A program made the translations under genes and the position numbers. Below, one piece after another: positions 35,483 through 45,474 of a stretch of 64,000 nucleotides of DNA. The stretch lies in NCBI GenBank assembly GCA_010093515.1, contig MU001675.1:532908-596907 (forward strand), read 5' to 3'. The notes under the pieces are model-generated. The model saw only the letters and a list, made by a program, of their open reading frames with translations, did no database searches and was not told where the DNA came from. Numbering within the stretch: the first letter of the stretch is position 1; each line of letters opens with the position of its first letter. Source of the stretch: Lineolata rhizophorae (Eukaryota; Ascomycota; Dothideomycetes; Lineolatales; Lineolataceae).

Positions 35483-37023
35483 TCCCGCAGCCGCTTCCTC
35501 CGCCGTGACGACCAGTCAGTCTCCCGCCTCCTATTCCTCCTCCTCCTCCTCCTCCTCCTCCTCCTCCTCCTCTGACTCGTACACGTACACACAAAACCAC
35601 GCACGTGCGCTCCTGCCAGAGTTTTGTGCCGATAATCATTGCATCTTTTATCTTTCTCAAAACCAAAAAGGTCATTCGATGCGCCTCGGCTAGCGTAACT
35701 GACATGTTGGGTTTCTTCACCGCAAACCGGCAACAAAAGGCTTCGGTCACGACCCCAATGCCTACTACAATGAGGAGTACAGCTCCACGGGCACGCCTAG
35801 GACGTCGGACGAGTACAGACGAGGCTCGCTGCTGCCGGCCGCGAGCGCGGCCGCTGCGCTGGCGCAGCTCCACAACCATCGCCCAGAGTCGGACTGGGAG
35901 TCTGAGCAGGTGCGGGGCAACAACAGCTTTCCCGATATTTTCCTCAACCCCTCCCTCCCCTCCCCCCCCCCTCTCTCTCTCTCTCTATTCGCTTCACGGT
36001 CGACGGTCGACACCACCTACCTCAACATTCTTGCGGGAATTGCCTAACTAACGCTTCCTTTATTTTTTTTTTTTCGAAAATTTGTAGGACGTCCATTCCG
36101 AGGCCGAATTGAATAGCAAGCCACGAGCGCACTTCGCCCTCGAGCCGCTCCGATACCACGCCTCCGAGGAGCCCCAGTACACCTCGCAGGGTTTCCAGCG
36201 GCGCGAGCTGCTGCCGTCGTCGATCGCGAGGTCGCCGCCGGGCCGGTCATCGACGCTGCCGCCCGCGGGAGCGCCGCCGGCAACAAGCGGAGGTGGCGGT
36301 GGCGGCGGCCTTTCCCGCGGCTCCGGCAGCTTCAAGAGTAGTAGCGGTGCCGGTAGCCGGCCGCGCAAGTCGAGCGTCGGGCAGAACGCGCGCAGGCCCA
36401 AGCACGAGCGCACCAAAAGCAGGGAGCAGAAGCGCATGAGCCACGAACGCAAGGCGTACAGCGCGGAGCCGCAGAGCGCGGCGGCTCTATTCGGCAAGAG
36501 GTGGGAGGATTTGCTGGATGCGGCGACGAGCGCGACGGAGGAGGATAGCAGGGATTTAACTCCGGTATGGGCGATTGATTGATTACTCATATACAGTTGA
36601 GCTGCACGCTCGATGGGCGGCCAACCCACAAATACCTCGCGACCACGTCCAAACTCAAGACGAACTCATCTCCTAACAAAAACCTCGTCTAGGTTCCAAG
36701 CTCACCACATCTCCACCCCATCAACCCCCATCAACAACAACAACAACAAGCGAACCGCGCCTCCCTCCCCCCTTTCGCCGCCTCGTTCCCCCACCAACAG
36801 CAAGCCTACACGGCCTCGCCGCTCCAGCGCGCCCTCACCCCGCCACCGCCGTCGGACCCCATGTCGTCGGACCTCGCCCCGTTCCCGTCGGTCGAGTCGT
36901 CGGCCGGCGCCGACTCGTCGCTCAACTCGGCCCAGTCGACGCAGTCGGGCTCCCTCTTCCACATGCGCGGCCTGCTCTCGTCGGACTCGGACACGTCGCC
37001 GCCGTTTGCGAGGGCGAGTCTCG

Positions 37024-37055
<32 letters not shown>

Positions 37056-37715
37056 GGCGGCGGACCCGCTGGCCCTGGCCCTGGTGTTGGAGCTGGCCAG
37101 CCCGTGCAGGGGCCGCCGCAGCTGCCGCCGCAGCCGCAGCACCAGCACCAGCACCAGCACCAGCACCAGCACCAGCACCAGCAGCACCAGCAGCACCAGC
37201 CGCAGCACCAGCCGCAGCACCAGCAGGGCATGTATGCGGGCGTGGGGTATCCGCCAGGCTCTGTGGCGGCGCCGCCTCCGCAACAGCAGCAGCAGCAACA
37301 GCAGCCACCGACGTCGGCGCCGCCGCCTGGGCTGGAACAGCAGCAGTTTGGAGGGGGTACGGCAGGTGGAGGGGGCGCTGCGGGGGCGGGGGCCGGGGCG
37401 GGGGCTGGAGCTGGAGCGGGAGGAGGAGGAGGCGGCGGCGGCGTCGGCGGGGGCGGCGGCGGAGGAGGAGGAGGAGGAAGCGGCAGCGCGCCCGCGCCGG
37501 TGGCCCCGCCGCCGGTGGAGATATACTGCGCGGGGTGCCACCGGGTTAGCGCGCTGCACGACGGGTACGCGTGCACCGAGTGCATATGCGGGCTGTGCCA
37601 GCCGTGCGTGGACGTGCTGGTGGCGGAGCAGGGGCGCCGGGGCAGGGTGGCCAAGTGTCCGCGGTGCGGGACCGTGGGGGGGAAGTTCAAGCCTTTTCAG
37701 TTGGATATTAGATAG
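34964..37715 (+). CDS. Conserved low-complexity protein with zinc-finger-like motifs at both ends
   Basis: Five exons, 34964-35089, 35292-35514, 35740-35909, 36088-36564 and 36693-37715, join in frame to 672 aa. I recognise this as a type conserved among Sordariomycetes but know no assigned function. The N-terminal part (about 25-62) has spaced Cys and His residues (CPLRNHDGSACRKRC, then MQEHIRRAHPEHY), like an atypical C2H2 finger. The C-terminus (about 610-660) has four CxxC pairs (CAGC, CTEC, CQPC, CPRC) around CICGLC, resembling a RING- or FYVE-like zinc module. Between them lie 15 Gln (35436-35480), long Gly runs, and a (His-Gln)n block (about 37137-37220). The middle is mostly disordered, with Ser/Arg-rich stretches (PRKSSVGQNARRPKHERTKS). 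A nuclear or ubiquitin-related role is possible but unproven. The second in-frame Met is at 34976. Confidence 0.8.
35436..35480 (+). repeat. CAG/CAA triplet repeat coding 15 glutamines
   Basis: Fifteen consecutive CAA or CAG codons lie inside exon 2 of the zinc-finger-ended gene, the last eleven being nearly pure CAG. Such tracts tend to vary in length between strains. Confidence 0.9.
35535..35572 (+). repeat. TCC microsatellite in intron 2
   Basis: A nearly perfect run of about a dozen TCC units lies inside the second intron (35515-35739) of the zinc-finger-ended gene. It could be read through as a poly-Ser tract, but the frame then stops, and the next exon keeps family-like sequence only if this segment is spliced out. 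Confidence 0.8.
37137..37222 (+). repeat. CAGCAC hexanucleotide repeat coding Gln-His
   Basis: A run of CAGCAC units, with some CAGCAG and CCGCAG variants, codes alternating Gln and His in the last exon of the zinc-finger-ended gene. It sits between two Gly-rich runs and is likely length-variable. Confidence 0.85.
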
Positions 37716-39216
37716 GCTGGGTTGGGTGGGATACGTTGTGCATGACGAATGGGTTGGGATGGGTTGGTTGGTCGGCTTCTTTTTTTTTTCTTCTTTTTTT
37801 TTGTTTTTTTTGTCGTTGCATAGACTTGGGATGGGGCCGTCGAGGGCGTGCTAAGGGGGTAGGGAAAGAAAATTTCCTCTCTTTTTTTTTGGATTTGAAA
37901 AGCGTTCATCTTATATTCCGCCCTGCGCTTTGATCTTGCTCTTGTGGTTTCGAGAGCCTGACGCCGCTTTTTGTAGGCTCTTTGCCTAATGCTGTAGGTC
38001 TGCTAGCGCGGAGAGCTTTTCCCTTTTTTTCCCACTGTTTACTTTACAATATGCCTTTTTGCCTTAGGGAAGGGGAAAACTTATGTCGGCGTTTGACCCT
38101 TCTGTCCGTTCTACTCGCTTCCTTTTCTTTTTTAATCTGCTTCTCTGTTCATTTTGAAGTCCTCGGTAGAGAGGAAGAAGGACAAGGAGAGGGAGATGGA
38201 GGGAGACTCGGACTCGCTACAAAATGACACGCGTCGTCTCCGTCATCAGACGAATCCATTTGTCCGTCTGAATCCCATCTCTCTTTGTTTTCGTTTCGAC
38301 CGGTCTGAACCTTCAAGACAGCTTTGGCCCTTGGCCCTTTTTTTCTTCTTTTTTTTTTTTGGACACCTCTTTTTATGTTGAGACGAGCTCGTCCGTTGTT
38401 TGTCTGCGAATAGCCAGGCGGCGAGACGGTCGAAAGGCGTTCCTCCCCTTGTTTCTGTGGGTCGATAGAGGGGCAGTGGTAGTGCGGTTGTGGAGCGAGG
38501 GTTTTGCGTCCGTTCGCGAATCTGGACGAGCGTGGAGAGGAAGGAAGATAGAGAGAGCTGGGATTGGATGGGTCGGTAGATAGGTAGGGAATAGGCCGGC
38601 TGTCGGCTATGTCGGTCGGAAAATATCAAAAACGAAGTTCAAGATACTTTTGTTGCTTCTTTTGGTCTCCCCCTCTTTAGTATGTGCGACAACAAGTCAA
38701 GGATGCTGTATGAGAGGGCGTGTGAAAATAGGTGGGAGGAGTGAGTGAGTGGTGGAAGAGTCACTGGGGGGCTAGGTGTTGAGTCGGGAGGAGTAAACTG
38801 AGTTGAGACCAAAGGAGTTGTGTTTGGGAGCGGACACGATGATTTTTGAGAGGAGATTGGAAGGGCTGAGGGGTGGATATAAACAGTGCCGATGTACGAA
38901 AGTGCATTCGTTTCTCGAACGAGCCGGGGCACGCGTGTCTGCGGAGGGTCGTTTGCACTAGCCCCGGGCGACGACGAGGCGAGCCGCGTCTCGCTTCGGC
39001 TTGCCCTGGCTGGTTTTCGGCCCGTCCGGACAGCTCCACGGCATCAACATCAACCGCCAGACATTGGCGTTTTGCGACTCCTCGCAAGACTGCAGCGTAC
39101 CTGCGCCTTCGAAGACCCAGCAATCCATCCGTCCATGGCTGCACCATAGCTACTCGGTACGGCTGCGCGCACCCACACCGCCCCGCCCGCGGCAGCCTCG
39201 CACCCACGCCGCCAGG
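37716..39216. other. Spacer between the zinc-finger-ended gene and the MBL-fold gene
   Basis: Several T runs of up to 12 bases (37780-37890 and 38340-38365) mark probable 3' untranslated DNA of the left gene. The rest should carry the promoter of the MBL-fold gene. No coding frame has family resemblance. The frame of the right gene is open back to about 39001 but lacks an ATG there. Confidence 0.45.
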
Positions 39217-41073
39217 ATGTCTCTCACCGTCCGCGCCCTCAACGGCGACACGTCGTTCCTCCTCACCTTCGCGCCCTCGAGCGCGCCCCCCGCCCGGGAC
39301 GGCCGGGGCGCCTCCTCCAGCTTCCCGGGCTCCTTCACCATCCTCATAGACCCCTGGCTGTACGAGGCCGGGCCCGCCAAGATCCTCTCGCCGCGCTTCT
39401 CCGTCGCCAGCCTGCCCCCGGTGCGCATAGGCAGCGCCAACGGCACGACGCCGCCGACGGCCGGCGACGGCCGCGCCAACGGCGCCGGCGCCGGCAACGC
39501 CAGGGACCCGTCCGTCCTGACCTCCCTCGCCGACCTGCCCCCCGGCGTCCCCGACCTGGTCCTCATCTCGCAGGACAAGCCCGACCACTGCCACCTCAAC
39601 ACGCTGCGCACGCTGCCGCGCGCCACGGACGCGCTCATCCTGGCCGCGCCCGCCGCCGCCCGCAAGATCCGCCGCATGCGCCACTTCGCGCCCTCGGTGC
39701 GCGTCCTGCCGCTGCCCGCGTACGACGCCTCCGCCGCCGTCGTCGCCATCGACATCCCCCCGCCCACCCCGTCCTCGCCCGCCAGCGCCCCCGGCCAGGT
39801 CACCGTCGCCCGCATCCGCCAGCCGCGCGACGTCGCCGGCGTGCACGACGCCCTGGCCATCACGTACCGGGCGCCGACGACGGTGCTGTCGCTGCGGCCG
39901 GCCGGCGAGGCGTTCGTGGACGTGGGGGTGGGGGGTGCGCGGACGCCGCCGTCGCCGCCGCCGCCGCCGCCGCAGCCGACGAATGCCCGCGCCGGGGCCG
40001 CGTGGGGCGTCTCGCGGCAGTCGGCGCGGATGTCGCGGCCGCCGCGCTCGGCCCCGCCCACTATCGATGGCGTGTTGAGGGCGAGTCTGGCGTCGAGGTC
40101 GACGCCGGCGTTGGCGACGGCGGGCGATTCTAGCGGCAATGGCGGCGGTGGCGGCGGCGGCGGCGGCGGCGACGGCGAAGGGGGGCCGGAGGAGGAGGAG
40201 TCTGGATCTGTGCCTGAACCTGCGCTGCGGGGCCGAGCGGACGCTGAAAGGAAGGAGTACCAGTCCGCCAACGGAGTTGCGGAGACAACGACGATGACGA
40301 CAAGCGCAACCGCGCCCAACAGTCCCACCATTACCACGACCAACGGCGCCGCTACCGCACCACACCCGCGGCCCCGCCCACGCTCCACATCCCTAACCTC
40401 CCGCCGCGGCCGCCGCCGTCGTCACAGCCACGACCACGACCACGACCTCTCCACCGCCCGCCCCCCCATCTCCGCTCCTCTCCCCATCGCCCCATCCCCC
40501 TCCTCCCCTCTCTCACCCTCCTCCTCCTCCCCCTCACCCACAACCCCCCACGAGCCGACCCTGTCCGTCCTGTACGCCCCGCACGGCATCCACGCGGCCC
40601 TCCTGCGGCCGTACCTCTCGGCGCACCTGGTGCCGCGCCGCGGCGCGCTGCCGCTGACGTGCCTGCTGCACTCGTTCGACGAGGTGCGCAACCCGTGGTG
40701 GATGGGCGGCGCCATCGCGCACGGCGCCCCCGGCGGCGCCGCCGTCGTCCGCCTCTGCGGCGCCCGCGCCTGGCTCGCCGCCCACGACGCCGTCAAGCGC
40801 CTCGCCGGCCTGGGCGTCGCCCGCACCGTCGTCACCCGCTGGGGCGTCCAGGACGTGCGCAGGGCGCTGAGGGACGGAGCGGCCGCCGATGCGCCCGTGG
40901 CTGAGGGCCCGGTCGCGGGTGCGGAGCCGCCTGGGGGGAGGCCGGCGGATGCGCCGGCGCGGACGCTGAATAAGAGGAACGCGAAGGGCTTGCGGTTGAA
41001 GGCGGCGGGCACGGGCGAGACGGAGGTGGTCAGTCTGGAGGTTGGGGAGGAGTTTACGGTTTCGGTCGTGTAG
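39217..41073 (+). CDS. Metallo-beta-lactamase-fold protein with altered metal motif and long insertion
   Basis: A single exon of 618 aa starting at the ATG in CCAGGATGTC. The fold is suggested by LIDPWL (Asp45) and by VLISQDKPDHCH (residues 116-126). The latter sits where UlaG/NAPE-PLD-like hydrolases have HxHxDH. Here the two leading His are Gln119 and Lys121, and only Asp123-His124 remain, followed by Cys-His. The rest of the fold is split by about 200 residues of low-complexity Pro/Gly/Ser/Thr sequence (about 235-445). It resumes with SVLYAPHGIHAALLRPYL and WWMGGAIAHG. Function is unknown. Loss of metal ligands suggests a changed or absent hydrolase activity, but this is inference. The C-terminus has a basic stretch (LNKRNAKGLRLK). 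Confidence 0.8.
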   Translation: MSLTVRALNGDTSFLLTFAPSSAPPARDGRGASSSFPGSFTILIDPWLYEAGPAKILSPRFSVASLPPVRIGSANGTTPPTAGDGRANGAGAGNARDPSVLTSLADLPPGVPDLVLISQDKPDHCHLNTLRTLPRATDALILAAPAAARKIRRMRHFAPSVRVLPLPAYDASAAVVAIDIPPPTPSSPASAPGQVTVARIRQPRDVAGVHDALAITYRAPTTVLSLRPAGEAFVDVGVGGARTPPSPPPPPPQPTNARAGAAWGVSRQSARMSRPPRSAPPTIDGVLRASLASRSTPALATAGDSSGNGGGGGGGGGGDGEGGPEEEESGSVPEPALRGRADAERKEYQSANGVAETTTMTTSATAPNSPTITTTNGAATAPHPRPRPRSTSLTSRRGRRRRHSHDHDHDLSTARPPISAPLPIAPSPSSPLSPSSSSPSPTTPHEPTLSVLYAPHGIHAALLRPYLSAHLVPRRGALPLTCLLHSFDEVRNPWWMGGAIAHGAPGGAAVVRLCGARAWLAAHDAVKRLAGLGVARTVVTRWGVQDVRRALRDGAAADAPVAEGPVAGAEPPGGRPADAPARTLNKRNAKGLRLKAAGTGETEVVSLEVGEEFTVSVV

Positions 41074-41626
41074 GAGAGCAAGATTCTTTGCCTGCCGCAA
41101 TTCATGGGTGGGGGGGATCCCTCTTTGCGCTGTAAAGAGTTGTGTTGGCTAGGTGTTTTTCGAGGTTGTCTGTTATTCATGCACGTGTAGCAGGTCTGGG
41201 AATTGGAGGATTCTGGGAGTTTTAAGATCCCTTTGGCCGCTGCGGCTTGGGGGTTGGACCGGTATACCCAATGGACGGTCGTATTTCTAGGCGCAGGGCT
41301 TGTCCTCAGGACACTGGGCCTGGATGTTAGCGCTGATTTAATTGTACGTTGTTGTTAGCAGGGTTCATGATGGTACCCGCATTCTTCTCTCAAAATCAAG
41401 TGTTGGTTGAGGTCGATGCAGGTGCATTTGTCTTCCCACGGATATAGTCATCTCTGCAGATACCGTGAGTAAAGAAACGGTCAGTGCGTAGAAATTCCCT
41501 TTCCGTCTCCTGTGAGATGTACTGGAATAGCTGAGGTGTGAGAGTTCGCATCACAAGACGGAACATGATAAGACCATCCAGAGGGAACATAGTACATATT
41601 CTCATTTCATCAACTATTCCTACCCT
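41074..41626. other. Convergent spacer between MBL-fold and GRASP genes
   Basis: These 550 bases lie between two genes facing each other, so they should hold both 3' untranslated regions. Nothing coding is seen. Confidence 0.5.
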
Positions 41627-42934
41627 TCAATCCCCTGCTTCCGCGCTCTTCGGTAGCCCGCCTTTCGGCGGCCCTTTCGGCGGCCCCCCCATCCCCTTCG
41701 GCGGCGGCGGCACCGACGAGCTGCCCGACGGCGCAAAGTCCTGCTCTTTGCTCTTCTCCTCGCCCTCCTTGAAGTACTCATCCAGCCCCTTCGCCGGCGA
41801 GACGTTGTGATGCGCCCTGTGCTTCCTGGCCTGTTTATGCGCGGGCGGGGTGCCTCGTCCCGGCGCCACACCGCCCTCGCCGCCGCCGTCGCCGCCCTTG
41901 AACTGCATGTTGGCCGGGACGAGGAAGTCGCCAGAGGGCGGCGACGCGAAGGACGGCGTGCCCGGCTTCTGCGGCCGGTTGGCGGCGTGCGTGGCCGACG
42001 AGGACGAGGCGGGCCGCGCGAACTTCTCGTCGTGCGCCGTCGGCGCCGTCTCGAAGAGGGTTTCGCCGGGGCCCTGCGGAGGCTCGTCCAGGGGCGCCGG
42101 GATGCGGTGCAGCGCGCCGAATCCGAGGACGCAGCCTAGCGCGCCGGTGCCGCCCCAGTTGCGTGAGGGGGTGATTGTGACCGGGCGCGCGACGTTGTAT
42201 TCGTGGTTGTAGACGAGGAGACGGAGAGGGCGTTCGAGGAACTGCGGCGGGGCTGGCATTAGCGTTTGAAATTGAGGCATGCGAAGGAAAATGGCGACAG
42301 GAAAAGGTGGCGCACGTCTTCGATGAGCTCCCCTAGTCCGTTTTCTCCTCGTACCAAGCCCTCCGGACTTCCGATGACATAGTCGCCATATGGCAGCAGG
42401 CCAGCTACATCAGCGGGGGAGTTTGGTATCACATCCAGAATGTGCCAGACGTCTTCGCTCGTGGCCAAGGGAGCCCATTGCAACGAAAGCCCGAGCGACG
42501 AGGAGTCGGCCGGAACTTGAACGTACATCTCGCGGATCCGTTGACCCTATACAACGCAGGTTGAGAGTGCCCAGTTAGCTGGTATGGTATGGTTCAATGC
42601 GCAGCGGCGGTCCGTACCTTTGCGCTCCAAAGACCCATGCTCACTGTGGTTCCAGCGCAATTCCTGACTTCTGTCGCGAAGAGATGGGGGTCGGGATTGT
42701 CCTGCGGAAAACGATTAGCATTGAGATTAGAGGTCCAGTTGGGCAACGACGCACAATTGTCCGTCCGTTGATTCCAATAATGAAGTCAAACCATGGCTCT
42801 AGGGCTAGCTCCTGATTGGTATTCCTCAAGACCTGGAAGCCGGACACACCATGCGTTCCGCCTTGCCGCTTCTGCTCTTCGGGGTTGGCATCTAGTCGCG
42901 AAATGAAGCGATTGAGAGCTCCGAACATACTCAT
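41627..42934 (-). CDS. GRH1: Golgi reassembly-stacking protein (GRASP55/65, Grh1 family)
   Basis: Four exons on the minus strand, 42934-42755, 42701-42618, 42546-42316 and 42241-41627, join in frame to 369 aa. GRASPs are peripheral proteins of the early Golgi and ER exit sites. They act in vesicle tethering and in unconventional secretion. Two PDZ-like modules form the GRASP region (about 1-215). Key blocks: FQVLRNTNQELALEPWFDFI, NPDPHLFATEVRN, GLSLQWAPL, DVIPNSPADVAGLLPYGDYV, LLVYNHEYNVAR and GCVLGFGALHRIP. The C-terminal third is Pro/Ser/Lys-rich and disordered (PPPPKGMGGPPKGPP). The N-terminus is MSMFGALNRFISRL, which lacks the Gly2 myristoylation site of animal GRASPs and could form an amphipathic helix as in yeast Grh1. 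It shares a 466-base divergent promoter with TGS1. Confidence 0.95.
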
Positions 42935-43400
42935 TGTCGCGAATATTCAAGCGAGCCTGTCGTTTGGAGGAATGTTCACCGGTGCACGGAAGAAGCGCGA
43001 TCTGGAGACGTGTTGTTGCTGCATGCAGGGCAACGGAAGCGAGCATGGGAGGCCTCAGCATCAGCCATGAGCGCCACGCCTGTCGTGTGGCTAGTGGGCT
43101 TGGCTCTCACGTGCATCTCTCTTTCACCACCAGCCAGCTTCTTGCACTTTCACCTTCTACCATCCGTTGCTTCTTTTCACTCTCCGCGCAGCACGGACTT
43201 GGTTGGCCCTTCCGTACCTAAACTCTGCACGGTCGCTTCTGGGTCAAAACATTGCTGGTCCTTTCGTGCATTCTGCCACGACACACTGAAGGAGCTCCAC
43301 CCTGCGCGGGTTCCAGATACCCAAGTTCTTCGCAACACAATGCTGTCATCTTATGACTTCGGGAAGTAGACACGTTGCCATTATTTTGCCACTTCCCACA
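42935..43400. promoter_or_regulatory. Divergent promoter between GRASP and TGS1
   Basis: Only 466 bases separate the two start codons, so both promoters are here and may be shared. On the TGS1 side a pyrimidine-rich stretch (about 43108-43195, CTCTCTTTCACC-like) precedes the start codon by 200 to 290 bases. I see no TATA box. Confidence 0.6.
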
Positions 43401-44422
43401 ATGTCTGAAGTTCAACTTCACTACGAGAAGAAGAAGGATGTTCCGGAGTCCATCCGCAAGTAAGGACTCGCTGCCTCGTATAAGCTTTAGCCACCGTTTT
43501 CTAACTATTCAGATACTGGGACCAACGAAAGGACCTCTTCTCGTTGTATCACCATGGCATCCATTTAACGCATGACGCATGGTTCGGCGTCACACCTGAG
43601 GCGGTGGCGAAGTAAGTTCCCTCTCGGCCATTTTATGCTTCACATGGTTTCTGACCCTTCGCCTCTAGCAAAATCGCCACGGATGTCGCCCTGGCGGTCC
43701 CAGAGAACAAAAACATCATCATCGATGCCTTCGGTGGCGCGGGCGGCAACACGATTGCCTTCGCTCGGTCCGGCCGCTGGGAGCGCATCTTCGCCATCGA
43801 GAAGGACCCGGAGGTGATCAAGTGCGCAAAGCGCAACGCCGAGATCTACGGCGTCGCGAACAAGATCTGGTGGGTCGAAGGCGACGTCTTCGACATGTTG
43901 TCCACCCGCTTCAAATCGCTGGGCGGAAACGCCGTCGTTTTCGCCAGCCCACCTTGGGGAGGTATGTGTAAATCTCTTTTGCGATGGCTTGTACTACTGA
44001 ATGGTTGCCTACGCTATTCGTAATACGCCTTTCCTTCAATTTAGGTCTCCATCTTCCGTCAAGTCCCGGTTCTTCTTCACCTGGGGGTCCTACTTCAAGC
44101 AAACCTAATTCGGTTCCCGTAGGACCGGCCTACCGAGGCTCCAAGGTCTTCGACCTCTCCCGGATGCAGCCATACAACCTGGCGACCTTACTTCCCTCTC
44201 TGTGGGGCTTCAGCGGCCATGTCGTACTCTACCTCCCGCGCACCTCGGACTTGAACCAGCTGGCCGAATACGTTCCCAAGGGAGACAAAATTCAAGTCAG
44301 GCACTACTGCCTGCATGGCGCAAGCAAGGTTTGTACCACCTCAAATACTACATGTGAAGTCGCTAATTTGGTATAAGGCTTTGTGCGTTTATTATGGTAA
44401 CTGGAAAGCCTTCCGAAGCTGA
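43401..44422 (+). CDS. TGS1: Trimethylguanosine synthase (TGS1)
   Basis: Five exons, 43401-43459, 43513-43611, 43669-43961, 44123-44328 and 44378-44422, join in frame to 233 aa. TGS1 uses S-adenosylmethionine to convert the 7-methylguanosine cap of snRNAs, snoRNAs and telomerase RNA to the 2,2,7-trimethyl form in the nucleus and nucleolus. The family start is YWDQRKDLFSLYHHGI, then DAWFGVTPE. The SAM-binding motif I is IIIDAFGGAGGNTI (Asp72). The catalytic and substrate-stacking motif is SPPWGG (Trp149), cut by an intron after its last full Gly codon. Then come GPAYRG and SLWGFSGHVVLYLPR. The protein is near the minimal catalytic core and lacks the long N-terminal extension of animal enzymes, as usual in fungi. 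The final exon is only 45 bases. Confidence 0.95.
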
Positions 44423-45474
44423 TGGTAGAGGGAGAACACAAATCGTATGGGGAGTAAGCCGCTTAACAGGAGGCCATTTCCCACGGCGTTTACGGAGTTT
44501 GTGAGAAAAATGGGATGCCGCCGACGGCTGATGGAGTTTTCTTCAAATTCGAATCGTCCGAATATCTTAGCACTCATCACTGCAAGTCTACTCCGTGAAT
44601 AACGATACCATTTCCAAGAAGAAAACAGCATGACTCCCGCTTCCCATTCTACCTAAGCGCGTCTTCGCCCTACATTTCGGCATCGTACCTCACTCCGCGC
44701 TCCCAACTCGCACTTCCCAAGCCCAACGCACAGAACAAACTATAGTACAAGGAAGAGTAACTCAAAAGACACAAGGAAAAAAATGTTGCAGTGACGACCC
44801 CAAGCGTTTCTATGCTACTGTGTCCTGAGGCATCCCCCTCGCAGTGAAATAATGGCAAATGGAATTGAAAAGGAAAATTTCGCAAAGGAAAACGCAAGTG
44901 TCTGAGTCCGGATAGTGGGTATTTCGCGGGCTCTTTTCGGCATTGTTGAAACCAGAAAGAAATATTACGAGTGATAACACGATAACTTGCTCGGGCTGTG
45001 ACAGAGAAGACGCACGAACGCATGCAGTCGAAAGAGAAATGCTCAAGACCAATTGAAAACAAGTCATCGCGTCCTTGGGGCGTCCTCGTGGCGTCCAAAA
45101 GCGTAAGCGAATCGGGTGTTCTGGGGCAACACGGGGCATGCATTGCAGGGATGGGTATCGGAACAGGAAACAAAAGTCCGCAAAATCCGCTTTCGTCTTT
45201 TGGTGGTGACAATGATGATTACGCAAGAAACTGAAGTGTCTTTCCCCGTATGAGATCTCGCCGCCAACGCAAGAAAGAAGGAAAGGCAACAAAGGAAAAG
45301 GCGCGAGAGGCGACATTACCAATGCAAAAGGCAGAGGTTAAGGCGAGCTGATACGCCGCAGGAGTTCCAAACACAACATGAAGAAAAACATGGAAAATGT
45401 AGCCGTTCAGTCCATTCCAAAACGCACCTTCTCAACTTCCCCAAAACCGCACCTCGACCAGCTTGCGCTCTTCA
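44423..45474. other. Convergent spacer between TGS1 and the PI4P 5-kinase gene
   Basis: One kilobase of DNA between two 3' ends. The frames seen (up to 180 codons, minus strand 45212-44670) have no domain and include sequence expected in untranslated tails, so no gene is called. Confidence 0.5.

Noticed and set aside
39001-39216. 72-codon N-terminal extension of the MBL-fold protein
   Set aside because: The frame is open but begins with TTG and has no ATG; the ATG at 39217 is in good context.
44670-45322. Minus-strand frames of 170 and 180 codons after TGS1
   Set aside because: They overlap in different frames, have no domain, and lie between two converging 3' ends.
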